60,098 nt of DNA from Henriciella aquimarina (lineage in GTDB: Bacteria; Pseudomonadota; Alphaproteobacteria; Caulobacterales; Hyphomonadaceae), in the NCBI RefSeq assembly GCF_002088975.1, contig NZ_NCST01000039.1:1-60098 (forward strand), given 5' to 3'. How positions within the stretch are numbered: position 1 is the first letter of the stretch; each line of letters begins with the position of its first letter. Of the stretch, positions 29,195-36,163 are shown one piece after another. A program made the position numbers and the translations under genes. Under the pieces are notes generated by a model. It had not been told where the DNA came from. It saw nothing but the letters and a program-made list of their open reading frames with translations, and made no database searches.

Positions 29195-29220
29195 GTCCCA
29201 CGGCCTGTCCGCGGCAAGGC
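29195..29220. repeat. Degenerate solo copy of the 34-base palindromic repeat
   Basis: TCCCACGG, the loop CCTGT, CCGCGG and then CAAGGC resemble one arm of the composite repeats at 33142 and 35226, read inverted. The match is imperfect, the ATCTCC end is missing, and it lies in the 107-base gap between two lipoprotein genes. Confidence 0.5.
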
Positions 29221-29259
29221 GCAAAAGATTCAGGCGATCCCCTTCAAGGATAAGCCGCC

Positions 29260-30264
29260 TCAGCTCTTGCCAAGCACCGCTTCTTCAGCGTCTTTCCGCG
29301 TGCCCCAGAGCGGGATCATGTTGGACTGATACAGGATGGACGTCACCGGCTGCGGCGCAAACGGCACCTCTGGCACAGGCCCCATCAGAACGGCATCGGC
29401 GCCGACTCCCTTCTTGCGGTAAAGCTGCACACCGGCCCGCGCGCCGACCAGACGCGGCAGGGTCTGGGTGTGGAACTTGCGGGTGTCGCGAATGTCCTGA
29501 CGCCAGCGGTCGAGATAGGCGCGCTCGTCGAAATCGGGATTGAGCTTCTTCGCCCCGGCGACCCGTTCTGCGACCGGGATTTCCCGGCCCTTGGGGCTTT
29601 CATAGCACTTCGCATTCGGGCTGTTGCGCATGGAGATAAAGCCCACACGCTCCGGCTCCGGCGCATTGGCGACCATGGCGCCCTCATAGGAGATCACCGA
29701 CACCCCATCGAGCATCACGCCGGGTGCCAGCTGCAGGTTCCAGAGTATCTCGTCATAGGAGGCGAGCACGAGATAGACCGGCTGGTCGGTATCGGTCACA
29801 ACGACGTCGGCGCGGCGCATATTGCCGATCAGGCGGGCCTCGGCGAGCTTTTCCATTTCGTTGTGAACAGGCGAGCCTTTCGAGAACATCGGATCATTGC
29901 CCGGCAGGGTCGGCACGCGTTTGCGCGTGTCCATCCGGGCGCTGCCCGGCTGGCGCCAGACGACATGCAGCGGGACCTTTTGTCCGCCGCCATAGGTGTA
30001 GAGATAATAGACCTTCGCCGTCCCGCTCGCGCGCGGCAGGCGGCAATGGGTGGGCATCTCATAGGCCTCGAAGGCCGGCGCCGGGTCACTGGCGCGCCAG
30101 GTCTCCGCGCCCGTCATCACCTGACCGAAGCGGACATCGCCCTGATCCTCGCCCGCGACCATCGGCGTCTCCGGCGAAACCGGGCCCGCACCCGAGAGCG
30201 CCGCATCGCATCCGCCCAACGACACCGCCATCAGCGCCGCCGCGATCCATTGAGTTTTTGCCAT
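29260..30264 (-). CDS. Hypothetical lipoprotein, 334 residues
   Basis: The N-terminus is a lipoprotein signal ending in VSLGGC. The mature protein has no motif I can name. Recognisable stretches are AKVYYLYTYGGG, PVYLVLASYDEILWNLQLAPG, ISYEGAMVANAPEPERVGF and TSILYQSNMIPLWGTRKDAEEAV. The second resembles a beta-sandwich strand pattern, but I assign no fold. ATG 30264 has GAGGGAGA upstream; longer in-frame starts are unsupported. It is transcribed on its own. Confidence 0.8.
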   Translation of the reverse strand: MAKTQWIAAALMAVSLGGCDAALSGAGPVSPETPMVAGEDQGDVRFGQVMTGAETWRASDPAPAFEAYEMPTHCRLPRASGTAKVYYLYTYGGGQKVPLHVVWRQPGSARMDTRKRVPTLPGNDPMFSKGSPVHNEMEKLAEARLIGNMRRADVVVTDTDQPVYLVLASYDEILWNLQLAPGVMLDGVSVISYEGAMVANAPEPERVGFISMRNSPNAKCYESPKGREIPVAERVAGAKKLNPDFDERAYLDRWRQDIRDTRKFHTQTLPRLVGARAGVQLYRKKGVGADAVLMGPVPEVPFAPQPVTSILYQSNMIPLWGTRKDAEEAVLGKS

Positions 30265-30371
30265 GCCGGTTTCTCCCTCAACCGCCGGGAGCATAGGCAG
30301 AAAGGTCTTGAAGCGGCCCGAAAGCGCTCTGTGGAATTTTATGTAATTGGCGAACCCCGCGCGGGCAGACC

Positions 30372-30638
30372 CTATCTGAGCTGGCTGTCCTTCGAGCCGC
30401 GCCGGTTGATCCCGCCGCGCTGTGCGGCGTCGGCATCGCGCTCCTGCTGGCACTCGATGCAGAACTTCACACCCGGCACCAGCTCGCGGCGCTTTTCCGG
30501 GATCGGCTCGCCGCATTCCAGGCAGTGGGTCAGGCTTTCCCCACGCGGCTGCATGGCCTGAACGCGCTTCAGCTCGTCCTGGATGGAATCCTCGATCTGT
30601 TCATGCACCGCGCCATCGCGCGACCAGCCACCGGCCAT
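30372..30638 (-). CDS. DksA/TraR-type zinc-finger protein (YbiI-like)
   Basis: This 88-residue protein has the C4 zinc finger CLECGEPIPEKRRELVPGVK followed by FCIECQ, and the conserved C-terminus INRRGSKDSQLR, which identifies the short YbiI branch of the DksA/TraR family. It lacks the long coiled coil of DksA with its acidic tip, so direct action in the RNA polymerase channel is not assured. Function is unknown. Confidence 0.93.
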   Translation of the reverse strand: MAGGWSRDGAVHEQIEDSIQDELKRVQAMQPRGESLTHCLECGEPIPEKRRELVPGVKFCIECQQERDADAAQRGGINRRGSKDSQLR

Positions 30639-30705
30639 GGGGCATCTCCCTGTTCGTTCGAGACCTCTCAGTTAGGAAGCCTTGAGACTGCTTGCCAGAG
30701 GGGGC

Positions 30706-31746
30706 TCACTGCTGCGGCATCTCCGCGATCCAGGCCCGCACCAGCGCCACGCCCTCCGCATCGGCAAGCGAGCGGCCGAGCTCCGGCATGGCGATGCCGG
30801 CTTCGGTTGACGCCATGCGATAGGTGAGGATGGAGTGGTCCGGCGCGCCCGGCGCAATGACATGGATGGCGTCGCCCGAGCCACGCCCGGCGGCGGTCGG
30901 ATGCTTGCCGATGCCGAGCGCGACTGGGTCTTCCACGCTCCAGCCGAGGAGCAGCCCGGAATTCGACGCCGAGCCTTCCAGCCGGTGGCAGTGGGCACAG
31001 TTCACATCGAGATAGGCGCGTGCCCGGCCCTCGAGACTGGCGGTGGCGTCGTGTACATCGGGCACACTGGGCGGAGCGTCCGGCAGCCCCTGCAGCAGGC
31101 CGCGCGCCGACCAGTCGGCGAGCTGGGCACGGCCATAAGGGCCGACATGATTGAGGTTGCGCGCCTTCGGCCCGATCGGGGCGATGGCCTCGCCCAGCTG
31201 GTGGCAGGTCTTGCACTGATTCTGGTTCGGCACGCGGTATTCGGTCTCGACCGGCTCGCCGCCCGGACCGGTGAAGGCAAGCTCCAGCCACGCCCCGGCG
31301 GGGGCATAGCTGGCTTCAGTCTCGCCCTCGTTCCAGACATAAGGATAGGCCGCCCACCCCTCTTGCTTGTGGATCAGCAGCCGCGTCTCGCGATAGCGCT
31401 CATTGACGGAGGGCTCACGCATGTCCGGGGCGAAAGCAAAGGTCTTGATGAGCACCGTGCCGACGGGGAAGTCGAAGACGGCGTCCGGCTCGTAATCGGC
31501 GGCCTCGCCGTCCGGCACATAGACGAAGCGGTGCTTGGCGGCATGGTCGGAGAAGAGCGGATTGACGAGGTCATAGGCGACGACGCCATCGGCCGGCTCG
31601 CGCGCGCCCGCATCCTTGAAGAAGCCATAGGCCGCGAGTGTCGGGGCGGGCGAGTCCGCCAGGATCACGCCCATGTCCGGCCCGGCGGCCTCCTGCCCGC
31701 AGGCCGCCAGCAGGACCAGAACAAGCGTGGCGAGCGCGCCCCTCAT
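30706..31746 (-). CDS. Di-haem c-type cytochrome lipoprotein (HNE_0200 / SO2930 family)
   Basis: This 346-residue protein has the lipobox LLAAC (Cys16) and two haem c sites, CKTCH (178-182) and CAHCH (250-254). Other conserved stretches are NPLFSDHAAKHRFVYVPDG, NQNQCKTCHQLGEAIAPIGPKARNLN and AHCHRLEGSASNSGL. It belongs to the conserved family first named after Hyphomonas HNE_0200. Its start codon overlaps the stop of the beta-helix gene by four bases, and these two families are usually found together. It is predicted to be an envelope electron-transfer or dehydrogenase partner; the substrate is unknown. Confidence 0.92.
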   Translation of the reverse strand: MRGALATLVLVLLAACGQEAAGPDMGVILADSPAPTLAAYGFFKDAGAREPADGVVAYDLVNPLFSDHAAKHRFVYVPDGEAADYEPDAVFDFPVGTVLIKTFAFAPDMREPSVNERYRETRLLIHKQEGWAAYPYVWNEGETEASYAPAGAWLELAFTGPGGEPVETEYRVPNQNQCKTCHQLGEAIAPIGPKARNLNHVGPYGRAQLADWSARGLLQGLPDAPPSVPDVHDATASLEGRARAYLDVNCAHCHRLEGSASNSGLLLGWSVEDPVALGIGKHPTAAGRGSGDAIHVIAPGAPDHSILTYRMASTEAGIAMPELGRSLADAEGVALVRAWIAEMPQQ

Positions 31747-33008
31747 TCCGCGTGGGCGAGCTTGACCGGCTCGAGCTCTCCGAACGCGTCGCCGTCCGGG
31801 CGCTCCATGCTCGGGCTGGCGGCGGCCGGATCGACCGGATAGCTGCCAAGCCCCATATTCACGAAGGCGATATTATCGCCCTCCTCGATGGCGAGGTTGA
31901 GGTCGGCATCGGCCTCTTCGTCCCAGCGGGTCACGCCGTCCCAGACGATGGGCGGCATCCGGCCCCCGAGCAGCGGCGCGAACTCGCCCAGCAGGCCCTG
32001 CGGATTGTTGCCGCCCTCGCCATAGCTGTTGCCGGAGACGGTGATGTTGCGCGGCAGCGGATTATAGTCCTCGTCGGTGAACGGCTCGGTATAGGCGGTG
32101 ATCAGCACCTGCACGGTCTGGTTCTCGTCGAAACGGTTGCCGGTGACGATCACCTTGTCGTTCGCCATGACGATGACGCCTGTGCCCGACGGCACCCCGG
32201 CCACGATATTGCCCGGCGGCGCGAAGTTCGGCGTGTTGTTGAGATAGATGTCGTTGTCGTAGATCCTGGTCGAATTGCCGCCCATGACCGGCAGGTCCGG
32301 CAGGTCGAAGACGAGGATGCCCCCGGCATTCTCGGTCACGTCATTGCCATAGACCTCGGCATGGGTGGAATTCTCGATCTCGATCCCGGCGACATTGTAG
32401 GCGGCCCTGGAATTGCGCACGATGATATTGTCCGACTGGCCGACATAGATGCCCGCGTCAGATGCGCCGCGCACCGTCACCCGCTCGACCAGCACGTCGG
32501 AGCTTTCGACCGGATAGACGCCATAGGCGCCGTTCTCGGCATCCGGCTCGCCCAGCCATTCGACGGTAAGGTCGCGGTAGATGATGCGGTCGGCATCCTT
32601 GGACTTGATGCCGTCACCCCTGGTCTCCTGGATGGAGAAGTTCTCCAGCGTCACATCGTCGGCGGTGACCAGAAGCCCCTCGCCCGAGCCGCGCTGGCCG
32701 GAGAAGTCGAGCACGGTCTCGCCCTGCCCGGCGCCGGTGATGGTGACGCCATCGACGTCGAGCGACAGCCCGTCCGTCATCGCGAACGTGCCGGCGGGCA
32801 GCGTGATCGTGCTGCCCTCTTCGGCCTCGATCAGCGCGGTCTGCAGCCTGGTCTGGAAGCCCTCCCCGGCCTCGATCATGCCGGGCGTCGTCACCTCGGT
32901 CTCGCTGGCCGCCGTTTCATCGAGGGCTTCATCGCTCGGCGTTTCGGGCCCACCACACGCCGCGATCAGGGCCAGCCCCGCCGCCGCTATCATCCAGTTC
33001 CGCTTCAC
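31743..33008 (-). CDS. Parallel beta-helix repeat lipoprotein, partner of the cytochrome
   Basis: This 421-residue protein has the lipobox LIAAC. The mature part starts with an acidic linker and then shows right-handed parallel beta-helix coils typical of polysaccharide-active proteins, for example GITLPAGTF-like caps, DADRIIYRDLTVEW, NIIVRNSRAAYNVAGIEIENS and AEVYGNDVTENAGG. It matches the beta-helix family paired with the HNE_0200-type cytochrome. The start is GTG 33008, six bases after GGGAGGAA; no ATG fits as well. No catalytic residues can be named, and whether it acts on a polymer or is a scaffold is open. Confidence 0.9.
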   Translation of the reverse strand: MKRNWMIAAAGLALIAACGGPETPSDEALDETAASETEVTTPGMIEAGEGFQTRLQTALIEAEEGSTITLPAGTFAMTDGLSLDVDGVTITGAGQGETVLDFSGQRGSGEGLLVTADDVTLENFSIQETRGDGIKSKDADRIIYRDLTVEWLGEPDAENGAYGVYPVESSDVLVERVTVRGASDAGIYVGQSDNIIVRNSRAAYNVAGIEIENSTHAEVYGNDVTENAGGILVFDLPDLPVMGGNSTRIYDNDIYLNNTPNFAPPGNIVAGVPSGTGVIVMANDKVIVTGNRFDENQTVQVLITAYTEPFTDEDYNPLPRNITVSGNSYGEGGNNPQGLLGEFAPLLGGRMPPIVWDGVTRWDEEADADLNLAIEEGDNIAFVNMGLGSYPVDPAAASPSMERPDGDAFGELEPVKLAHAE

Positions 33009-33082
33009 TTGTTCCTCCCGGTCTTTTTTATCTGACGCCAGTGTCACTTTTTTCTGATGCTTCGGCAAGGGAGGAGACAAAG

Positions 33083-33121
33083 GCGCAAAAAGAAAGAGGC
33101 GCCAGTTGCCCGGCGCCTCTT
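33083..33121 (-). terminator. Rho-independent terminator of ahcY
   Basis: AAGAGGCGCC (33094-33103) and GGCGCCTCTT (33112-33121) form a perfect ten-base-pair stem with an eight-base loop. Read on the minus strand, the stem is followed by a T-rich tract (bases 33083-33093). It lies 138 bases beyond the ahcY stop, with a composite repeat in between. Confidence 0.85.
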
Positions 33122-33141
33122 GCGATATGTTTCTTCTGTAT

Positions 33142-33235
33142 GCCTTGCCACGGCTTGTCCGTGGCATCCATCTCCCGAAGTCCCGACAAACGTCGATGGG
33201 TGGAGATAGGCCCCACGGATAAACCGTGGGGAGGC
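33142..33235. repeat. Composite palindromic repeat, copy 1 (94 bases)
   Basis: Two inverted 34-base arms (33142-33175 and 33202-33235) flank a 26-base spacer. Each arm is a stem-loop followed, on its inner side, by ATCTCC or GGAGAT. The left stem is GCCACGG/CCGTGGC with loop CTTGT; the right is CCCCACGG/CCGTGGGG with loop ATAAA (TTTAT read from the other strand). It sits between the ahcY stop and its terminator. Confidence 0.85.
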
Positions 33236-33258
33236 ACCACACAGGCTATGGGAAAGCC

Positions 33259-34653
33259 CTAGTAGCGGTAATGCTCCGGCTTGTACGGGCCTTCCGGGGT
33301 CACGCCGATATATTCGGCCTGGTCCGGCTGCAGCTCGGTGAGACCGACGCTCAGCTTCTTCAGGTGCAGGCGGGCAACCTTCTCGTCGAGGTGCTTCGGC
33401 AGGGTGTAGACCTCGTTCTTGTACTCGCCCTTGTTATGGAAGAGCGCGATCTGGGCCAGCACCTGGTTGGTGAAGGAGGCCGACATCACGAAGGACGGGT
33501 GGCCCGTCGCATTGCCGAGGTTCACCAGACGGCCTTCCGACAGCAGGATGATCCGCTTGCCATCCGGGAAGGTGATCATGTCGACCTGCGGCTTGATGTT
33601 GGTCCACTCGAAGTTCTTTAGCGCTTCGACCTGAATTTCATTGTCGAAGTGACCGATATTACAGACGACCGCCATGTCCTTCATCTGGCGCATGTGATCG
33701 ACGGTAATGATGTCCTTGTTGCCCGTGGCCGTAACGAAGATGTCGGCGGTGCCGACCGTGTCGTCGAGCGTCTGGACGTCGAAGCCGTCCATGGAGGCCT
33801 GCAGGGCGCAGATCGGGTCGACTTCCGACACCGTCACGCGGCAGCCGGCGCCGTCGAGCGACGCGGCCGAGCCCTTGCCGACGTCACCATAGCCAGCGAC
33901 GAAAGCGGTCTTGCCGGCCATCATCAGGTCGGTGCCGCGACGGATCGCGTCGACCAGGCTTTCACGGCAGCCATACTTGTTGTCGAACTTCGACTTGGTC
34001 ACCGAGTCGTTGACGTTGATCGCCGGGAACGGCAGCTCGCCCTTCTTGGCGAGTTGGTAGAGGCGGTTCACACCGGTGGTCGTTTCCTCGGACACGCCGA
34101 GGATCTCTTTCTTGACCTTTGCGAACCAGCCCGGGGTCTCGGCGATCCGCTTCTTGATCTGCTTGAACAGGGCGACTTCTTCTTCCGCGCCCGGATTTTC
34201 CAGCAGGGAGGGGTCCTTCTCGGCCTTTTCGCCGAGCAGGATGTACATGGTGGCATCGCCGCCATCGTCGAGGATGAGGTTAATCATCTTGCCGTCCGGC
34301 CACTCGAAGATCTTGTCGCAGAACTGCCAGTACTCATCGAGCGTCTCGCCCTTGTGAGCGAAGACCGGCGTGCCATTGTCGGCAATGGCGGCCGCAGCGT
34401 GGTCCTGCGTCGAATAGATGTTGCAGCTTGCCCAGCGCACTTCGGCGCCGAGCGCTTCGAGCGTCTGGATGAGGACGGCCGTCTGGATCGTCATGTGCAG
34501 CGAGCCGGCGATGCGTGCGCCCTTGAGCGGCTTCTCGGAGCCATACTCTTCGCGCGCCGCCATGAGGCCCGGCATTTCGGTTTCTGCAATGGCGATTTCC
34601 TTGCGGCCGTATTCGGCTTGCGAGATGTCCGCGACAGCGTAGTCATTCGACAT
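33259..34653 (-). CDS. ahcY: S-adenosylhomocysteine hydrolase
   Basis: AhcY (464 residues) splits S-adenosylhomocysteine into adenosine and homocysteine, keeping methylation reactions running. The substrate region includes [20 protein letters not shown] and [14 protein letters not shown]. The NAD Rossmann motif is [12 protein letters not shown], and [17 protein letters not shown] sequence appears as [16 protein letters not shown]. The C-terminal KPEHYRY is the tetramer cofactor-binding tail. Length is normal for the bacterial form. It is a single-gene unit with its own terminator and a possible operator just upstream. Confidence 0.98.
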   Translation of the reverse strand: MSNDYAVADISQAEYGRKEIAIAETEMPGLMAAREEYGSEKPLKGARIAGSLHMTIQTAVLIQTLEALGAEVRWASCNIYSTQDHAAAAIADNGTPVFAHKGETLDEYWQFCDKIFEWPDGKMINLILDDGGDATMYILLGEKAEKDPSLLENPGAEEEVALFKQIKKRIAETPGWFAKVKKEILGVSEETTTGVNRLYQLAKKGELPFPAINVNDSVTKSKFDNKYGCRESLVDAIRRGTDLMMAGKTAFVAGYGDVGKGSAASLDGAGCRVTVSEVDPICALQASMDGFDVQTLDDTVGTADIFVTATGNKDIITVDHMRQMKDMAVVCNIGHFDNEIQVEALKNFEWTNIKPQVDMITFPDGKRIILLSEGRLVNLGNATGHPSFVMSASFTNQVLAQIALFHNKGEYKNEVYTLPKHLDEKVARLHLKKLSVGLTELQPDQAEYIGVTPEGPYKPEHYRY

Positions 34654-34663
34654 ATCAATGATC

Positions 34664-34680
34664 CTTTATACGTTTATATG
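34664..34680 (-). promoter_or_regulatory. AT-rich imperfect palindrome upstream of ahcY
   Basis: Read toward ahcY, CATATAAACGTATAAAG contains TATA-AACG-TATA and sits right before the ribosome binding site AAGGATC, eleven bases from the start codon. ArsR-type regulators of the SAH/SAM cycle are known near ahcY in other proteobacteria, so this could be an operator. No riboswitch fold was recognised in the leader. Confidence 0.35.
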
Positions 34681-34817
34681 CCGCATTTAACGAAGGCACC
34701 GGACGAAAGCAAGGGAGGGGCGATCAATAGATTGCGACAATGCTGAAATTGTCCTGCAGCGGGCCCTGTTCGCACGCCTGCCCAGTCTTCCAGCATTACG
34801 CCCCACGCCGTCTGAAA

Positions 34818-34845
34818 ACCTCCCTACGGTTTATCCGTGAGAGGG
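34818..34845. repeat. Solo arm of the palindromic repeat, upstream of the GIY-YIG gene
   Basis: CCTCCCTACGG, loop TTTAT, CCGTGAGAGG matches the outer part of the 34-base arm; the ATCTCC end is lost. A fragment CCTTCCACGGGCAGG at 34862-34876 may be the decayed partner arm. It lies about 50 bases before the nuclease start. Confidence 0.65.
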
Positions 34846-34894
34846 CGCCGTGAAACGCGTTGACCTTCCACGGGCAGGAACATAAAAAGAACAA

Positions 34895-35197
34895 ATGGCC
34901 CGGTTCGACCTTATCGCCGTTTACATGCTCGCCAACCGAAAGAATGGGACGATCTATACAGGCGTCTCGTCAGACCTCTGGGCTCGAATCGGCCAACACA
35001 AATCGGGAAAGGGCTCGCACTTCACGGCAAGATATGGGTGCGACCGGCTCGTCTGGTACGAAATTCACACTGACATATCTCCGGCCCGGCATCGCGAACG
35101 CCGGATCAAGACCTGGCCGCGGCAATGGAAAATCAATCTGATCGAGACAACGAACAGGCATTGGGACGATCTTTCGATGACCCTTCCCTTCGTTTGA
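34895..35197 (+). CDS. Single-domain GIY-YIG endonuclease
   Basis: This 100-residue protein consists of one GIY-YIG nuclease domain of the UvrC-N-like, COG2827 type. AVYMLANRKNGTIYTGVSS gives the GIY and YIG strands (here VYM and YTG). RIGQHKSGKGSHFTARYG follows, with the Arg/His pair. LVWYEIH and ARHRERRIKTWPRQWKINLI carry the catalytic Glu region (RE) and the conserved IKxWxRxWK. NRHWDDL closes it. The ribosome binding site is weak. The gene is less GC-rich than its neighbours and sits among palindromic repeats: a solo arm before it and a full composite repeat 28 bases after its stop. It is divergent from ahcY. The cellular role of this family is not known; a link to the repeats is my inference. 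Confidence 0.92.
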   Translation: MARFDLIAVYMLANRKNGTIYTGVSSDLWARIGQHKSGKGSHFTARYGCDRLVWYEIHTDISPARHRERRIKTWPRQWKINLIETTNRHWDDLSMTLPFV

Positions 35198-35225
35198 GGA
35201 TTGGAGAAGGAGGGATCGTTTTGGA

Positions 35226-35321
35226 GCTTCCCCACGGTTTATCCGTGGGGCCCATCTCCGGTCCGTTCTGCCAGGGCCAAACCGGGTGGAGATGGATCCC
35301 ACGGACCAGCCGTGGGAAGGC
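35226..35321. repeat. Composite palindromic repeat, copy 2 (96 bases)
   Basis: Two inverted 34-base arms (35226-35259 and 35288-35321) flank a 28-base spacer. The left stem is CCCCACGG/CCGTGGGG with loop TTTAT; the right is CCCACGG/CCGTGGG with loop ACCAG. The inner ends carry ATCTCC and GGAGAT. Arm length and layout equal those of copy 1, but the TTTAT arm is on the opposite side, so the two copies are in inverted orientation. Confidence 0.88.
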
Positions 35322-35475
35322 TTAAACAGTAGAGCCTTGCCAGGAATTCAGCGAACTCCAGTCAGTCTTTTGTGTTTTTCAAACAAGAAATTCCCAAAAC
35401 CTACTGATTGGTCATGTGGTGTTCAGGCAACACCGGGCTATAGTATGCGTTTACCGTCCTTCTCGAGGAGGTCTG

Positions 35476-36045
35476 ATGATCCGCTTTATTTCTGCCCTCA
35501 CGCTGATGATGGCTTCAGTTGCGACGCTCTCTGGCGCTGCGGCTGCCGAAGATGAATCGCTGGTACGCCTGCCCGGCTCCGGCGAAGTGAAAACGGACCA
35601 TGGCCGCAAGAAGCTGAATGCCGAGAAGCTGAAACCCGGCGGCGGCCTGCTCGCCTCGTTCGACACCGATGGCGACGGCAGGATCTCGCAGGGCGAGCTT
35701 GAAGCCGGCATTGAAGGTGCCTTTGCCGCGGCCGACGCGAATGGCGACGGCACGCTGACCGCCATCGAACAGCAGAAATGGGCCGAGCGCCTGCCGACCC
35801 GCGATGATTCGCTCGCCAATCCGGTGCGCTTCGACCCCAATCTCGACCGGCGGGTCAGCTTCCGCGAATTCAGCGCCGTGATCACCGATCTCTGCGAGGA
35901 CTATCGCGAGGAGGACCAGGACGTGCTGCGCATCGCCGCGCTGAAAGCCCCGAAGGACGACAAGAACGAAATGCGCGAACGTCTCGACGAGATCATCGAC
36001 GGCAAGGGCACGGATCTCGATCGCGGCAGCCGCAAGGAATTCTAG
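35476..36045 (+). CDS. Secreted EF-hand calcium-binding protein
   Basis: This 189-residue protein has a signal peptide ending near ATLSGAAAA. Two canonical EF-hand loops follow, DTDGDGRISQGE and DANGDGTLTAIE. A third, degenerate loop is DPNLDRRVSFRE, where an Arg and missing oxygen ligands probably prevent tight binding. The C-terminal third is charged and likely helical. ATG 35476 has GAGGAGG upstream. Proteins of this kind are common in Alphaproteobacteria as periplasmic calcium-binding proteins of unknown role. It precedes polA on the same strand, with a 118-base gap. Confidence 0.9.
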   Translation: MIRFISALTLMMASVATLSGAAAAEDESLVRLPGSGEVKTDHGRKKLNAEKLKPGGGLLASFDTDGDGRISQGELEAGIEGAFAAADANGDGTLTAIEQQKWAERLPTRDDSLANPVRFDPNLDRRVSFREFSAVITDLCEDYREEDQDVLRIAALKAPKDDKNEMRERLDEIIDGKGTDLDRGSRKEF

Positions 36046-36163
36046 CGCGGCACCGGCCTTTTCGCGCTTCAGCCCGATATCGCCGGGACGGGACCTCACA
36101 CGCCCCCTACCCCTTCCTGCCTTGTCCCGCTAAACCTGCGGACGTCAGGAAGGAATCACGCCC

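Noticed and set aside
34654..34894. SAH or SAM riboswitch upstream of ahcY
   Set aside because: I could not find the conserved core or pseudoknot pattern; only a short AT-rich palindrome is visible.
33142..35321. Reading the palindromic repeats as a CRISPR array
   Set aside because: The units are inverted pairs at separate loci, not direct repeats with regular spacers, and no cas gene is present.
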